From a virus, in the IMG/VR virus record IMGVR_UViG_3300022220_000006, positions 1-46,088 of that record: a stretch of DNA of 46,088 bases; one strand, written 5' to 3'. The position numbers and the translations under genes were made by a program. Every line of letters starts with the position of its first letter. The stretch's first letter is position 1. The notes below the pieces were generated by a model that was given only the letters and a program-made list of their open reading frames with translations, had not been told where the DNA came from and searched no databases. Positions 35,333 through 43,295 of the stretch are shown here, in pieces.

Positions 35333-35719
35333 TCAATTTACATCTTCCGGCACGACAACATCAGGTTGGATTATCTCCTTAACATCAATTGCTGGCACAT
35401 CACCATCATCCAACATTGGTGTTGGTTTAACAATCCCATTTTTGAGATCTTCTAATTCCTGTCTTAATTTTTCGTTATCATCAGATAAAGCTTGGATCTT
35501 TTCATCCACAGGTGATTTATTATTTGCGTCGATATAATCATTCATTTTCTTAACATGATAATCAACTGCGTCAGTTTTGGTTCCTTTTGGGAAATACGCA
35601 AATAGGTCGTCACTAGGGTTAGAGTTACTAATTCCCTGTTTTTCTTCTTGGTTAAATTGAATAACAATTGTGTGAGATGATGCATCTACGTGCTGTTTAC
35701 CATCAATTTGAATTAACAT
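35333..35719 (-). CDS. Hypothetical acidic coiled-coil protein
   Basis: 128 aa. The first 35 residues form a beta-rich segment (LIQIDGKQHVDASSHTIVIQF). Residues ~70-95 form a coiled coil (EKIQALSDDNEKLRQELEDLK), and the acidic tail reads LDDGDVPAIDVKEIIQPDVV. A good terminator follows it. No family recognised; possibly a virion-associated or assembly protein. Confidence 0.6.
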   Translation of the reverse strand: MLIQIDGKQHVDASSHTIVIQFNQEEKQGISNSNPSDDLFAYFPKGTKTDAVDYHVKKMNDYIDANNKSPVDEKIQALSDDNEKLRQELEDLKNGIVKPTPMLDDGDVPAIDVKEIIQPDVVVPEDVN

Positions 35720-35733
35720 CTTTAACTTTCCTT

Positions 35734-35988
35734 TTATAGTTCGTTAATAATTGCGTTGAATTCTTTTACTGTTTTCATATTACGCTTACAAACCTTATTA
35801 TCAATTGTAAGCGTAAAACCTGTACGGTATACTTGTACACCTAAATTCTTAATACCTTTAGAAGTACTTATTAGAGCGATTGTATTAATCAACTTCTCCA
35901 TAGCAAGATCAAATGTGATCGCTGTCTTCTTAATTGGTTTTTCTTCTGTTGCTGTCTTCTTAATTGGTTCTTCTGTTGCTGTTGCCAT
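35734..35988 (-). CDS. Hypothetical protein with short N-terminal repeat
   Basis: 84 aa. The N-terminus repeats (E)EPIKKTA twice (MATATEEPIKKTATEEKPIKKTA), encoded by nearly identical DNA. The rest (ITFDLAMEKLINTIALISTS) is a small alpha/beta domain. It lies in tandem with the genes on either side (14 and 11 nt gaps). Function unknown. Confidence 0.6.
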   Translation of the reverse strand: MATATEEPIKKTATEEKPIKKTAITFDLAMEKLINTIALISTSKGIKNLGVQVYRTGFTLTIDNKVCKRNMKTVKEFNAIINEL

Positions 35989-35999
35989 TACTTTCCCTT

Positions 36000-36500
36000 T
36001 TAGTTTAAATGTGGTTGACGGCAGCTCTGTAATAATGTATGTAACTGAGCTGGTTTTTCAAAATTAAAAATCCCCATCACCTTGTTAAGACAGTGATACA
36101 GTGTATTAACTAAATCTCCCCGTTTTATTATTTCTTTCATTAATGGCTCTATTTCTTCTGTTTTTAGGTCAAGTTTAGCAGCATATAAGAGAAAACAGAG
36201 TATAAACTGTTTATTAATCTCTTTTTTTCCATATATTTCTTCTGCTCTTGTGTGTTCACTAACAAATTTTTTAACTGCTACGTCATAATCAATACCTCCT
36301 TGTGTAATGATTTTCGCAAAATACTCTACACTGTCTATACTATAGTGGTGTTGACATATTTGTTCTATAATGCCGTTTACTTTAGGTATGTTTGAATATT
36401 TGTTAGAAAATTGTTGTAGTTCCCATTCATAGTTGAGATCATTTCCTTTCCCTTTATTAAGGGTATCGTAAATGTATTTATACACTTCACCCTTGTTCAT
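36000..36500 (-). CDS. Hypothetical helical protein
   Basis: 166 aa, mostly alpha-helical and charged (VAVKKFVSEHTRAEEIYGKK, FILCFLLYAAKLDLKTEEIE). The start overlaps the previous gene by 14 nt. It has no signal peptide and no recognised motif. Confidence 0.55.
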   Translation of the reverse strand: MNKGEVYKYIYDTLNKGKGNDLNYEWELQQFSNKYSNIPKVNGIIEQICQHHYSIDSVEYFAKIITQGGIDYDVAVKKFVSEHTRAEEIYGKKEINKQFILCFLLYAAKLDLKTEEIEPLMKEIIKRGDLVNTLYHCLNKVMGIFNFEKPAQLHTLLQSCRQPHLN

Positions 36501-36966
36501 GCTCTATATCCTCCTGAAATATACACGAATCCCAACAATTGAAATCCTTATCGTACTTTAATAGGTGACATCTTGTTATACAATTATCGACAAATAGTTT
36601 TAGATGTATATTGATTAATGGATCGTTGTGCATAAAACATAAAACATGGATATAATGGTCAAAAAGAAACTCTTTCATGTAACAATCATCCTGACCATTA
36701 GGTCTTTCATTGTGATTGAACATAAACACCCAATTACTCATTAATTCAGTATTCATTTCTTCTTGATAGATATTATATGTAATATTCCGAATTAAACCAT
36801 ACCATTTAGATTTGTTGTTGTCATGATTGTGTATTTTTTGTGTTGTCTTAAAGATTACAAGTGGTGAATTTTCGCAATAATGGTCATGGTTGAACCGAAG
36901 GTGGTATACCATCATGTTTTCATCAGGAACTGAATTAAGATTATCAAAACTATTTACTTCATTCAT
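36487..36966 (-). CDS. Hypothetical His/Asn-rich protein
   Basis: 159 aa. It is rich in His, Asn and Cys (RFNHDHYCENSPLVIF, KIHNHDNNKSKWYG). There is no clear family. It overlaps thyA by 4 nt (ATGA) and the next gene by 14 nt, so it is co-translated with both. It may belong to nucleotide metabolism by location, but this is a guess. Confidence 0.5.
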   Translation of the reverse strand: MNEVNSFDNLNSVPDENMMVYHLRFNHDHYCENSPLVIFKTTQKIHNHDNNKSKWYGLIRNITYNIYQEEMNTELMSNWVFMFNHNERPNGQDDCYMKEFLFDHYIHVLCFMHNDPLINIHLKLFVDNCITRCHLLKYDKDFNCWDSCIFQEDIEHEQG

Positions 36967-37841
36967 ACTGACACCGGTGCTTTTATAAATTTTTGTGGAT
37001 TATATCCTATTAGCTCAAAATCATCTACTTCATAATCCCAAATATTATCTCTTCTCTCCCTAATAATTAATCTAGGTAGTTTACCAGGAATACGATTTAA
37101 CTGTTCATTTACTTGTTCGTAGTGATTACTATAGATATGTAAATCGCCGAACATATGAATAAATTCATGTGGTACCATATCAAGACGGTGAGCTATGATG
37201 TGTGTAAGTAATGCATAAGAAGCGATGTTGTACGGTACACCGATGAAAGTATCACACGAACGCTGAAATAAAATACAACTTAAATGTTTGACATCATTTA
37301 TTTCCTGAACTTTAAATTGTGTTATTACATGACACGGTGGTAAAACTGAAAAACCATTCTCAATATTCCATACATGGCTTTCCTTTTCTATCGGTAAATC
37401 TGATGCATTCCAGAGACAAACCACGTGTCTACGAGAATAAGGGTGATGTTCCAGATTATACAACAGATCTCTTAATTGATCTACCGCAACAACATCATTA
37501 CCTGCATGTCTGTTCCACCGTCTTAGTTGTTCACCGTATACCGCACCCAATTCACCTGTTTCAGGGTGTGTCCACGGCTCCCAGATTGTTTTTTTATTGG
37601 AATCTTTACCATAAGTAATCTCTCTAAGCTCATCATTATTTGTACTACCTCTGAGAATCCAAATTAATTCTCCAGCAACATTACGAAAATTAATCTTTTT
37701 AGTAGTTAGCAACGGAAAACCGTTTTTTAAATTAATTCTCATCTGTTCCCCAAAAATAGATTTGGTACCTGTACCTGTTCTGTCGGGACCGCTGATACCA
37801 TTTTTCAATACTTTTTTTACTAAATCTAGATATTGTTTCAT
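36963..37841 (-). CDS. thyA: Thymidylate synthase
   Basis: 292 aa, full length for ThyA. R21 in SGPDRTGTGT and the cofactor region GFPLLTTKKI are present. The active-site cysteine is C170 in VLPPCHVITQFKV. QRSCDTFIGVPYNIASYALL (193-212) binds dUMP with R194, S195 and D197. It converts dUMP to dTMP using methylene-tetrahydrofolate and would supply thymine for phage DNA. The stop and start overlap purM (single base) and the next gene (ATGA), giving one translational unit. An Asn at the dUMP site supports dUMP, not dCMP, as substrate. Confidence 0.95.
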   Translation of the reverse strand: MKQYLDLVKKVLKNGISGPDRTGTGTKSIFGEQMRINLKNGFPLLTTKKINFRNVAGELIWILRGSTNNDELREITYGKDSNKKTIWEPWTHPETGELGAVYGEQLRRWNRHAGNDVVAVDQLRDLLYNLEHHPYSRRHVVCLWNASDLPIEKESHVWNIENGFSVLPPCHVITQFKVQEINDVKHLSCILFQRSCDTFIGVPYNIASYALLTHIIAHRLDMVPHEFIHMFGDLHIYSNHYEQVNEQLNRIPGKLPRLIIRERRDNIWDYEVDDFELIGYNPQKFIKAPVSV

Positions 37842-38734
37842 TAGTAACTCTCTCTTAACAGTGCTTTTCCATTAATTCTCACTTCTCCATCTCCTGGTGC
37901 TACTTTACCGAGGATATAGTGCTCAAATGATACGTCTGGCATCTTCTTTACTATAACAATCATCCCGATACCCATATTAAATTCACTAAATGCTTGTTGT
38001 GAATTCATCCCGCTTGATACTAGCTTGAAAATCCTTTCTATTTTATAATTTAGTTCTAAATCGAAATCTACATCATTTGAGATGGTTCTGTATAAATTAC
38101 ACCAACCTCCGCCGGTGATGTGGCATATAGCTTTCATTTGCACTCTTTTATCGTAAAGCTCACCAATTTCATTAAAATAGGTTTTGTGTGGTACGAGCAA
38201 CCTGTCCCTTATTGTTCCCTCACGGTACGGCTCACCCATTTTGTTTTTCAGAACTTTTCTGGCAATAGTGTACCCATTAGTATGTAATCCAGAAGAAGGT
38301 AAACCAATTATTTGATCGCCAGTACAGATGGCTTGTCTTGTGGTAAACTTTTTTCCAATTAATGTACCAACAACAGATAAAGCTTGTGTTTTATAAATAT
38401 CGTCCATTATAGCAGTTTCGCCACCTATCAATGAACAATTATTATATTGACACGCTGTTGTCATACCTTCTATAAGATTAGAATACTCACGAACATTTTT
38501 TTTTGGCATACCTATATAATTAGTAAATGCTATCGGTTCGGCAAATTCACACAATAAATCATTAACACAATGGTTCACAACATCATGACCAATAGAAGAA
38601 TAATTACTAGCTAATAGTGATTTCGTCCCAACACCATCAGTAGTAGTCACGTACTCCCCTTTATCAAATTTGATATGTCCACCGAAACGATTGTAATTCT
38701 TTCCAAGAATTTTACGCAGTGTACCCATGTGCAT
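37841..38734 (-). CDS. purM: Phosphoribosylformylglycinamidine cyclo-ligase (AIR synthetase)
   Basis: 297 aa, a little shorter than bacterial PurM. TTTDGVGTKS and VVNHCVNDLLCEFAEPIAF match the ATP/substrate loops. SLIGGETAIMDDIY, GLPSSGLHTNGYTIAR, ICHITGGG and FNMGIGMIV are the conserved blocks. Several N-terminal residues of the host enzyme are missing, and Gly-Ala in 'GAEP' is Glu-Phe here. It makes the imidazole ring of purines, step 5 of the pathway. Coupled to thyA by overlap. Together with the PurN-like gene at 30389 it boosts nucleotide synthesis. Confidence 0.9.
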   Translation of the reverse strand: MHMGTLRKILGKNYNRFGGHIKFDKGEYVTTTDGVGTKSLLASNYSSIGHDVVNHCVNDLLCEFAEPIAFTNYIGMPKKNVREYSNLIEGMTTACQYNNCSLIGGETAIMDDIYKTQALSVVGTLIGKKFTTRQAICTGDQIIGLPSSGLHTNGYTIARKVLKNKMGEPYREGTIRDRLLVPHKTYFNEIGELYDKRVQMKAICHITGGGWCNLYRTISNDVDFDLELNYKIERIFKLVSSGMNSQQAFSEFNMGIGMIVIVKKMPDVSFEHYILGKVAPGDGEVRINGKALLRESY

Positions 38735-38820
38735 GTCCTTATTTTTTCTTACTGTTACTGTTTCTGATAATTAGTATATAACCCAAATATTCTTTAACAC
38801 TTGATACACTTTATTTGGTA

Positions 38821-39135
38821 TTAAATTTTTGTCCCCATTACTTTTAGTTTTAAGGAATTTTCTTTATATTCGTTTATTACCGTTTTAAGAAGGATATCAA
38901 TATAGTTTTTGTACGCTTTTTCACAATCGCTATTGGTAACACCCATTGTACCCATGTTAAATGAACACGAATCACGATTTTCAAAGCGCACACTATTTGA
39001 TATAGAGTAGATTGGTTGCTTCTCCTCTAATTTTTTTGACAGTTCTGTTAATGTTTTACCCATTTCTCTACATACCTTTTGTTTACTAGATAAACGATTC
39101 ATATACCTTCTATCGTTTTCTGATACCATCTTCAT
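38821..39135 (-). CDS. Hypothetical protein
   Basis: 104 aa. The N-terminal half is a basic helix (YMNRLSSKQKVCREMGKTLT), then FENRDSCSFNMGTMGVTNSD and another helix. It overlaps the DUF1353 gene by 26 nt, so the two are coupled. Nothing known is recognised. Confidence 0.55.
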   Translation of the reverse strand: MKMVSENDRRYMNRLSSKQKVCREMGKTLTELSKKLEEKQPIYSISNSVRFENRDSCSFNMGTMGVTNSDCEKAYKNYIDILLKTVINEYKENSLKLKVMGTKI

Positions 39136-39616
39136 GTCTCCTATATTTATTAAATGCTACCCATCCGCCAGCTCGTACACCTAAATAAGTAATTTTGTTA
39201 ATTGTACCGAAACCATTTACAGCGATAGCGATTTTGCAAAAAAGAATATCCCATTTTTTACGTTTTTGAAAAGTAAAATATTTAGTTATTTTAATTGGTT
39301 TGTTACCGTTAACATTATAACCATTGATAAACCTGTTTTTGTATCCAAAATCATGAATTATACTAGGGATCATAAGAATACCTGTTGGGTGCAAAAGCGA
39401 CCAAAAAAATCTTGGCACAGATGCGCCGTCAAAAACAAACCCTTTAGGTATAAAACATGGTAAGTTGTTGATGTTAAAATAAAAGTTTTCCTCTAATTCC
39501 CATTTGCGAGTTGAGAACCACCCCTTAACACGACGAAACCAATTCCCTTCCTTTGTCTTAATGGGAATTGGTTTTAACACAGGTGGTTTTTTACATTTAA
39601 AAATGATCTCATTCAT
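39110..39616 (-). CDS. DUF1353-family phage protein
   Basis: 168 aa. FIPKGFVFDGASVPRFFWSL then PSIIHDFGYKN is the conserved core of DUF1353, a family common in phages near lysis and tail genes, of unknown biochemical role. The conserved Asp/His pair (FDGA, IIHDF) hints at a metal-dependent enzyme. An ATG overlaps the next gene. Cellular role unknown. Confidence 0.75.
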   Translation of the reverse strand: MNEIIFKCKKPPVLKPIPIKTKEGNWFRRVKGWFSTRKWELEENFYFNINNLPCFIPKGFVFDGASVPRFFWSLLHPTGILMIPSIIHDFGYKNRFINGYNVNGNKPIKITKYFTFQKRKKWDILFCKIAIAVNGFGTINKITYLGVRAGGWVAFNKYRRHEDGIRKR

Positions 39617-39708
39617 GTAACCCCCTATTTAAGAAACCGTAACAACGGATCAGGTATCCCTATAATAAATAGTGTTTCTAAATAATTGTTATTTCAATCA
39701 TGTACCCT

Positions 39709-39978
39709 TTAACCTTTCTTTTGAGATAATTCGAGAACTCGCTTGTCTTGTAGGTCTTTCATAACCTTTATTCCATCCCTAACTGTTCCGTGAAAATCTA
39801 AAAGATCGCGCTCATAATCAGATCCGCTATAGTTTTTATCTTTGCTTAATTCGAGAGCGAGCATAAAACCACGATAATAGTTTAATCTTGCTACGTGTAA
39901 TAACCCTAAAGGATCATCTGTATATTCTCCGATTGTTGCTTGAATAAAACGTTGACTGATTCTATTTACTTTTGACAT
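39709..39978 (-). CDS. Hypothetical small helical protein
   Basis: 89 aa, rich in helix (YYRGFMLALELSKDKNY), first gene of this leftward unit. AGGAG lies 5-8 nt upstream of the ATG. It starts 15 nt from the 52-bp palindrome at 39993-40044 that probably regulates it. Confidence 0.6.
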   Translation of the reverse strand: MSKVNRISQRFIQATIGEYTDDPLGLLHVARLNYYRGFMLALELSKDKNYSGSDYERDLLDFHGTVRDGIKVMKDLQDKRVLELSQKKG

Positions 39979-39992
39979 TGTTTCTCCTAAAA

Positions 39993-40044
39993 TTAAGTGT
40001 ATGTTAATATATAATGTTTACATTATATATTAACATACACTTAA
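39993..40044. repeat. 25-bp perfect inverted repeat between divergent genes
   Basis: Arms start TTAAGTGTATGTTAATATATA and pair over 25 bp with only two T between them. Both strands contain TATAAT-like -10 boxes (ATATAATG). It sits exactly between the leftward gene at 39978 and the rightward promoter at 40087, where an operator or a cruciform-prone origin would lie. As RNA it would form a very stable hairpin. Confidence 0.9.
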
Positions 40045-40086
40045 ACCTATTGAATTCAACAGGTAAAAAAATTTTTAATTTTCAAC

Positions 40087-40115
40087 TTGCAAATATTTGA
40101 AAGGGGGTCTATATT
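40087..40115 (+). promoter_or_regulatory. Sigma70-like promoter of the rightward early genes
   Basis: TTGCAA (40087-40092), 17 bp, TATATT (40110-40115), preceded by CAAC. Transcript start near 40122, giving a ~95-nt leader with two hairpins before the first gene at 40217. Confidence 0.7.
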
Positions 40116-40161
40116 GTTTTTGTTATGGTTCATTGTGTGTTTAGCTCTTTGACACACGATA

Positions 40162-40189
40162 TAGAGAAGGGGGTGATGTCCCTTCTCTA
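40162..40189 (+). promoter_or_regulatory. Leader hairpin before the early genes
   Basis: A perfect 10-bp stem TAGAGAAGGG / CCCTTCTCTA with an 8-nt loop GGTGATGT. A second 6-bp stem GTGTGT/ACACAC lies just upstream (40135-40157). No U-tract follows, so it is not a plain terminator. It could protect the mRNA 5' end or be a protein-binding site. Confidence 0.6.
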
Positions 40190-40216
40190 CTCTTAATGTT
40201 TAATTGGGGAACAATC

Positions 40217-40597
40217 ATGAAAATAATTACTTATAATGTACGCTCACGCTCGCGTATAATATTAGCAACAGTTACGGTTGTCGAGAGTCACGGACAATAT
40301 GCTCGTGGTATTGCCATACGGTGTGCTACAGATGTTTTTAACAAAACAAAAGCATTCAATATTAGCCAAGGAAGAGCATTTAAAGCATTTAATGAGAAAA
40401 AAAATAATAGTATAATAAGACCAGAAAATAGTCATAATCAACCAGTTAACTTAATCGCGTTTCTTGGTTGCGTGACAGAATACGATATACTTGAGATTAT
40501 ATCTTGTCCACGTGGCAGTTTAGGTTTTTATAAAGGTATATTCGATCCTCAACTAACCGTTCACGAAATAAATATGCTAAACGCAGCAAAATATTGA
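40217..40597 (+). CDS. Hypothetical protein, first of the early gene string
   Basis: About 126 aa from ATG 40217, with GGGGAACAATC upstream; an in-frame ATG at 40196 lacks an SD site. It is basic (NVRSRSRIILATVTVVE, QGRAFKAFNEKK). No membrane segment or motif recognised. First gene after the promoter at 40087, so likely expressed early. Confidence 0.6.
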   Translation: MKIITYNVRSRSRIILATVTVVESHGQYARGIAIRCATDVFNKTKAFNISQGRAFKAFNEKKNNSIIRPENSHNQPVNLIAFLGCVTEYDILEIISCPRGSLGFYKGIFDPQLTVHEINMLNAAKY

Positions 40598-40598
40598 T

Positions 40599-40718
40599 AT
40601 GTATGATAATAATAAAATGTTTATACTAATGTTGTCAGGGGGATTAGCTCTGCTATTCTTTTTATTGTCCTTAATGCATGTGTCCAATACATTTATGGAG
40701 CTAATGGGATTACAATGA
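40599..40718 (+). CDS. 39-aa small membrane protein
   Basis: Reads MYDNNKMFILMLSGG then LALLFFLLSLMHVSNTFMEL, one strong membrane helix. The start is 1 nt after the previous stop; the stop overlaps the next start (ATGA at 40715). Coupling on both sides supports it as real. Small membrane proteins of this kind often occur in phage early regions (superinfection or holin-like), but this is not proven. Confidence 0.6.
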   Translation: MYDNNKMFILMLSGGLALLFFLLSLMHVSNTFMELMGLQ

Positions 40719-41020
40719 AATACGATAAAAATACATCTACTACTCTTATGAAAGAGTTTATTAATGATTGGGCAAGTACACTTAATTATGAACAGATGGT
40801 TCATTTAAGTATTCTAATGGCTAACGGTCACCAGTTTGAGTTATCGCCATCAGAAACTGCAACAATTATTTTACACGTTTTATGTAAACGCACAAAGACC
40901 TTGCCAGGTGAACATAAAGAATGCATAACTGATAAGCTTTCTGAGCGATTTAAAGTAATTCGACAACAATATGTAAACAAACATAGCGAAGATGACGACA
41001 ATGAACCGAATCTCGTATAA
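40715..41020 (+). CDS. Hypothetical helical protein
   Basis: 101 aa, helical and charged (FINDWASTLNYEQMVHLSIL, TIILHVLCKRTKTLPGEHKE). Coupled to the previous gene by ATGA. Overlaps the next gene by about 29 nt. No family recognised. Confidence 0.55.
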   Translation: MKYDKNTSTTLMKEFINDWASTLNYEQMVHLSILMANGHQFELSPSETATIILHVLCKRTKTLPGEHKECITDKLSERFKVIRQQYVNKHSEDDDNEPNLV

Positions 41021-41210
41021 CGCTACCATAGTTGGTTTGATAGATGTTCCAGATAATTGGCGGATAGATGATATGGCTAAGTTTATTGCTAAATATTTAG
41101 CAGAAAAGAAAAATGTACAAGTTAAAATGGTAAACCAGTATTCATTAACGGAGGTAATAAATGAAGGAACCCAATCTAATGTATCTACTAACAAACAAAA
41201 AAAAAGTTGA
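40992..41210 (+). CDS. Hypothetical protein
   Basis: 72 aa; the start may instead be the ATG at 41001. IDDMAKFIAKYLAEKKNVQV forms an amphipathic helix, and the tail is Lys/Gln-rich. It overlaps the following 44-aa gene by 50 nt. Function unknown; moderate support only from its place in the gene string. Confidence 0.45.
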   Translation: MTTMNRISYNATIVGLIDVPDNWRIDDMAKFIAKYLAEKKNVQVKMVNQYSLTEVINEGTQSNVSTNKQKKS

Positions 41211-41295
41211 TACAGAATACCTGTTAATGTACATTGCAATACAAATCAAGGAACTAAAAGAGTGCTTAAAAAATCAAAAAAGCAAAATACCATAG
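41161..41295 (+). CDS. 44-aa hypothetical protein
   Basis: ATG at 41161 has a perfect GGAGG with 6-7 nt spacing, the best ribosome binding site in this part. The peptide MKEPNLMYLLTNKKKVDTEY ends in a basic helix (KELKECLKNQKSK). No known family. Confidence 0.6.
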   Translation: MKEPNLMYLLTNKKKVDTEYLLMYIAIQIKELKECLKNQKSKIP

Positions 41296-41338
41296 TAGAC
41301 AATATTATAATATTAGTATGGGTAAGGGGGAACTAACC

Positions 41339-41593
41339 ATGATAATACAAGACACATGGTTTTGGGGTAATAATGAAAGTGTAACTATTGAATTTACTAC
41401 AACGACATCAGATAAATATAGAACATTGCTTATACCATACGAAAAGTTGCCAGAACTCGTCAATGGTCTAAGCAAACACTTAGACAAACCAACTGCAAAC
41501 GAATCTAGAACAAGGGGACTTTTCGTATGTAAGTGCACAACATTAAGTCTTTTTTTTATAATAATACTTATGATATGGGTGGTCTTTTTATGA
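41339..41593 (+). CDS. Hypothetical protein with C-terminal membrane helix
   Basis: About 84 aa; I chose the ATG at 41339 because AAGGGGGA lies 8 nt upstream. MIIQDTWFWGNNESVTIEFT begins a beta-rich domain. The C-terminal 20 residues (LSLFFIIILMIWVVFL) are a tail-anchor membrane helix. The stop overlaps the next start as ATGA. Confidence 0.6.
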   Translation: MIIQDTWFWGNNESVTIEFTTTTSDKYRTLLIPYEKLPELVNGLSKHLDKPTANESRTRGLFVCKCTTLSLFFIIILMIWVVFL

Positions 41594-41847
41594 CGAAACA
41601 GGAAGTAGAAAAATTAAGTAGATCAATTCAAACTTATGATACCGCAGTACATCATGCCGGTAGAGAAGTACTCGGCATTGGCACTTTTTCTAGTTTTTAT
41701 ATGCTATACCTCAAAGTGAAAGAGCATGAAATAAAAGCACATAATAAGAACTGTAGTACTGTTGTGACCCTAAAGTATGATGTTGATAATGAAAAACTGC
41801 AAATTGGCGAGTCTCAATCTCAAATGACTACCTGGGGAATACCGTAA
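41590..41847 (+). CDS. Hypothetical protein
   Basis: 85 aa from ATG 41590 (ATGA overlap with previous stop). MTKQEVEKLSRSIQTYDTAV then FSSFYMLYLKVKEHEIKAHN is helical; the C-terminal part is beta-rich and polar. No known family. Translational coupling supports this start over a GTG 57 nt upstream. Confidence 0.55.
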   Translation: MTKQEVEKLSRSIQTYDTAVHHAGREVLGIGTFSSFYMLYLKVKEHEIKAHNKNCSTVVTLKYDVDNEKLQIGESQSQMTTWGIP

Positions 41848-41852
41848 ATACC

Positions 41853-42038
41853 ATGAATCTAATTCGTAAACTTATAAGTGTCGTGTATTGTGTGCAAAAA
41901 CATGAAACTAAACCCATACATTACCAAAAATACGGTTATCAATATAAAGAATATATGATATATGAAAGAAAAATATATTTTTCAATGTGGTATACTGATA
42001 ACACACATTTAATAGTAGACAGAACGCAGCTTTCTTAA
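41853..42038 (+). CDS. Hypothetical small basic protein
   Basis: 61 aa, Tyr/Lys-rich (HYQKYGYQYKEYMIYERKIY). There is no strong ribosome binding site. A 7-bp hairpin CTTTCTT/AAGAAAG overlaps its stop (42030-42052). Weakly supported. Confidence 0.45.
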   Translation: MNLIRKLISVVYCVQKHETKPIHYQKYGYQYKEYMIYERKIYFSMWYTDNTHLIVDRTQLS

Positions 42039-42089
42039 GTACTGCAAGAAAGTTAGTAGTATATAATACCAAAACGAAAGAAGGTACAG

Positions 42090-42296
42090 ATGCATATAGA
42101 CATATCTAATGATGAAGAAGAAGAGTTGGAAGATAACAATACCATTATAAGGGGTGTTTGTGAAGCAGGAATAAAAGAATGTGACGAAGAAATTAAATAC
42201 TTTTATCGTATTGACGACAATGTGGAGACGTCTTTTTGGCAAGGTAAACAAGAAGCTTACAGAGAAGTTATTTACCTTTTAACATCGGAAATCTAA
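42090..42296 (+). CDS. Hypothetical acidic protein
   Basis: 68 aa with an N-terminal acid run (SNDEEEELEDNNT). WQGKQEAYREVIYLL is a helix also seen, in similar form, at the end of the 55-aa protein at 42845 (GYLEGILDTLAE). GAAGG precedes the start. A TATAAT-like -10 (42062-42067) lies just upstream but lacks a clear -35. Confidence 0.5.
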   Translation: MHIDISNDEEEELEDNNTIIRGVCEAGIKECDEEIKYFYRIDDNVETSFWQGKQEAYREVIYLLTSEI

Positions 42297-42297
42297 T

Positions 42298-42576
42298 ATG
42301 AGTTATGACTTAATAAGCAAAACAACACCAAGAGCGAGAAAAGATCACCGGTGTATTTGGTGTGGCGGCACTATAGAAAAAGGTCACAAGTATATACGGG
42401 AAAGATCTACTTACAACGGAGAGTTTCAAAATCATGCTTGGCATGAAGTGTGTTTTGTATCGTTTTGTGATTCACCAGAAATTGAAGGTGAGTTTGATGC
42501 TTATTGTATGGCCAAAGGAGGACTGGAACATAGGTACGATCCAATTTTAGATAAAGAATGGGTTAGTGATCAATAA
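42298..42576 (+). CDS. Zinc-binding small protein, HNH-like Cys/His pattern
   Basis: 92 aa. HRCIWCGGTIEKGHKYIRER then NHAWHEVCF provides a Cys2...His2/Cys zinc site and a WH pair as in treble-clef fingers. I recognise this as a recurring phage protein, function unknown. It could be nuclease-like, but the catalytic HNH set is incomplete. Starts 2 nt after the previous stop. Confidence 0.65.
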   Translation: MSYDLISKTTPRARKDHRCIWCGGTIEKGHKYIRERSTYNGEFQNHAWHEVCFVSFCDSPEIEGEFDAYCMAKGGLEHRYDPILDKEWVSDQ

Positions 42577-42600
42577 AAAATAGAATCTTAAGAGGGAAAA

Positions 42601-42822
42601 ATGGGTAGGGAATACTATTTAATAGAAGCAAAGTTCATAACGGGTGACACTAGTTGGAAAAAAATGTACTATATTGAGTGTGATAACATAACAGATGCAA
42701 TTAAACACATAAAAGATGAAAGAATAAAATATCATGTTAAACCAAGAATAGAATTTCTTTCAGTTAAAAAAACAACCTTAACTTTTATTACTTCAATAAC
42801 AACTGAAAGAGTTTACTTATGA
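42601..42822 (+). CDS. Hypothetical protein
   Basis: 73 aa. MGREYYLIEAKFITGD then CDNITDAIKHIKDERIKYHV form a small alpha/beta domain. GAGGGAAAA before the ATG is a good ribosome binding site. No known family. Confidence 0.6.
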   Translation: MGREYYLIEAKFITGDTSWKKMYYIECDNITDAIKHIKDERIKYHVKPRIEFLSVKKTTLTFITSITTERVYL

Positions 42823-42844
42823 AAAATAATAACAAAGGAATACT

Positions 42845-43012
42845 GTGTACCAAGTGACAGAACAGATATCGATGACAGATCTAATTGAAAAATGTAAAAA
42901 AATTAGATATAGAATCGATGTTGAAGAACCAACAGGATACAAATTAGGATATTTAGAAGGTATACTTGATACACTAGCAGAAACCGTTCATTTTTATGAA
43001 ATGAAACCATAA
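42845..43012 (+). CDS. Small hypothetical protein, GTG start
   Basis: 55 aa from GTG 42845, which has AAAGGA upstream; an ATG at 42872 would give 46 aa. The sequence is helical and acidic (TDLIEKCKKIRYRIDVEEP, GYLEGILDTLAETVHFYEM). No motif. It stops 11 nt before the exported protein at 43024. Confidence 0.5.
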   Translation: MYQVTEQISMTDLIEKCKKIRYRIDVEEPTGYKLGYLEGILDTLAETVHFYEMKP

Positions 43013-43023
43013 GGGGAACAATT

Positions 43024-43278
43024 ATGAAAACAATAATACTATCTTTATTACTAACAATTAGCGCAAACGCACAGTTTCTTACAGTAGACGGAACCGGTGT
43101 TGACCAAAGAGTCATTAAACGCAGCGAAATCACTTCACTATGGCGATCCTGTAATCCAGATGGTCTATGTGTTTATTTTATAAAATTTGTTGATGACAGA
43201 TTATCCTTTAGTATTACCGAAGCAGAATACGAACGGATAGCAACTATATTAATCGGTGTTCAAGAAACAGGAGAATAA
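43024..43278 (+). CDS. Small exported protein
   Basis: 84 aa. MKTIILSLLLTISANAQ is a clear signal peptide with cleavage after ANA. The mature part has two Cys (RSCNPDGLCVYF), possibly a disulphide. AAGGGGAACAATT is a strong ribosome binding site. A small secreted or periplasmic protein expressed early is unusual and could act on the host envelope or block superinfection. Confidence 0.65.
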   Translation: MKTIILSLLLTISANAQFLTVDGTGVDQRVIKRSEITSLWRSCNPDGLCVYFIKFVDDRLSFSITEAEYERIATILIGVQETGE

Positions 43279-43295
43279 TAGGGAATCCACGAGTA

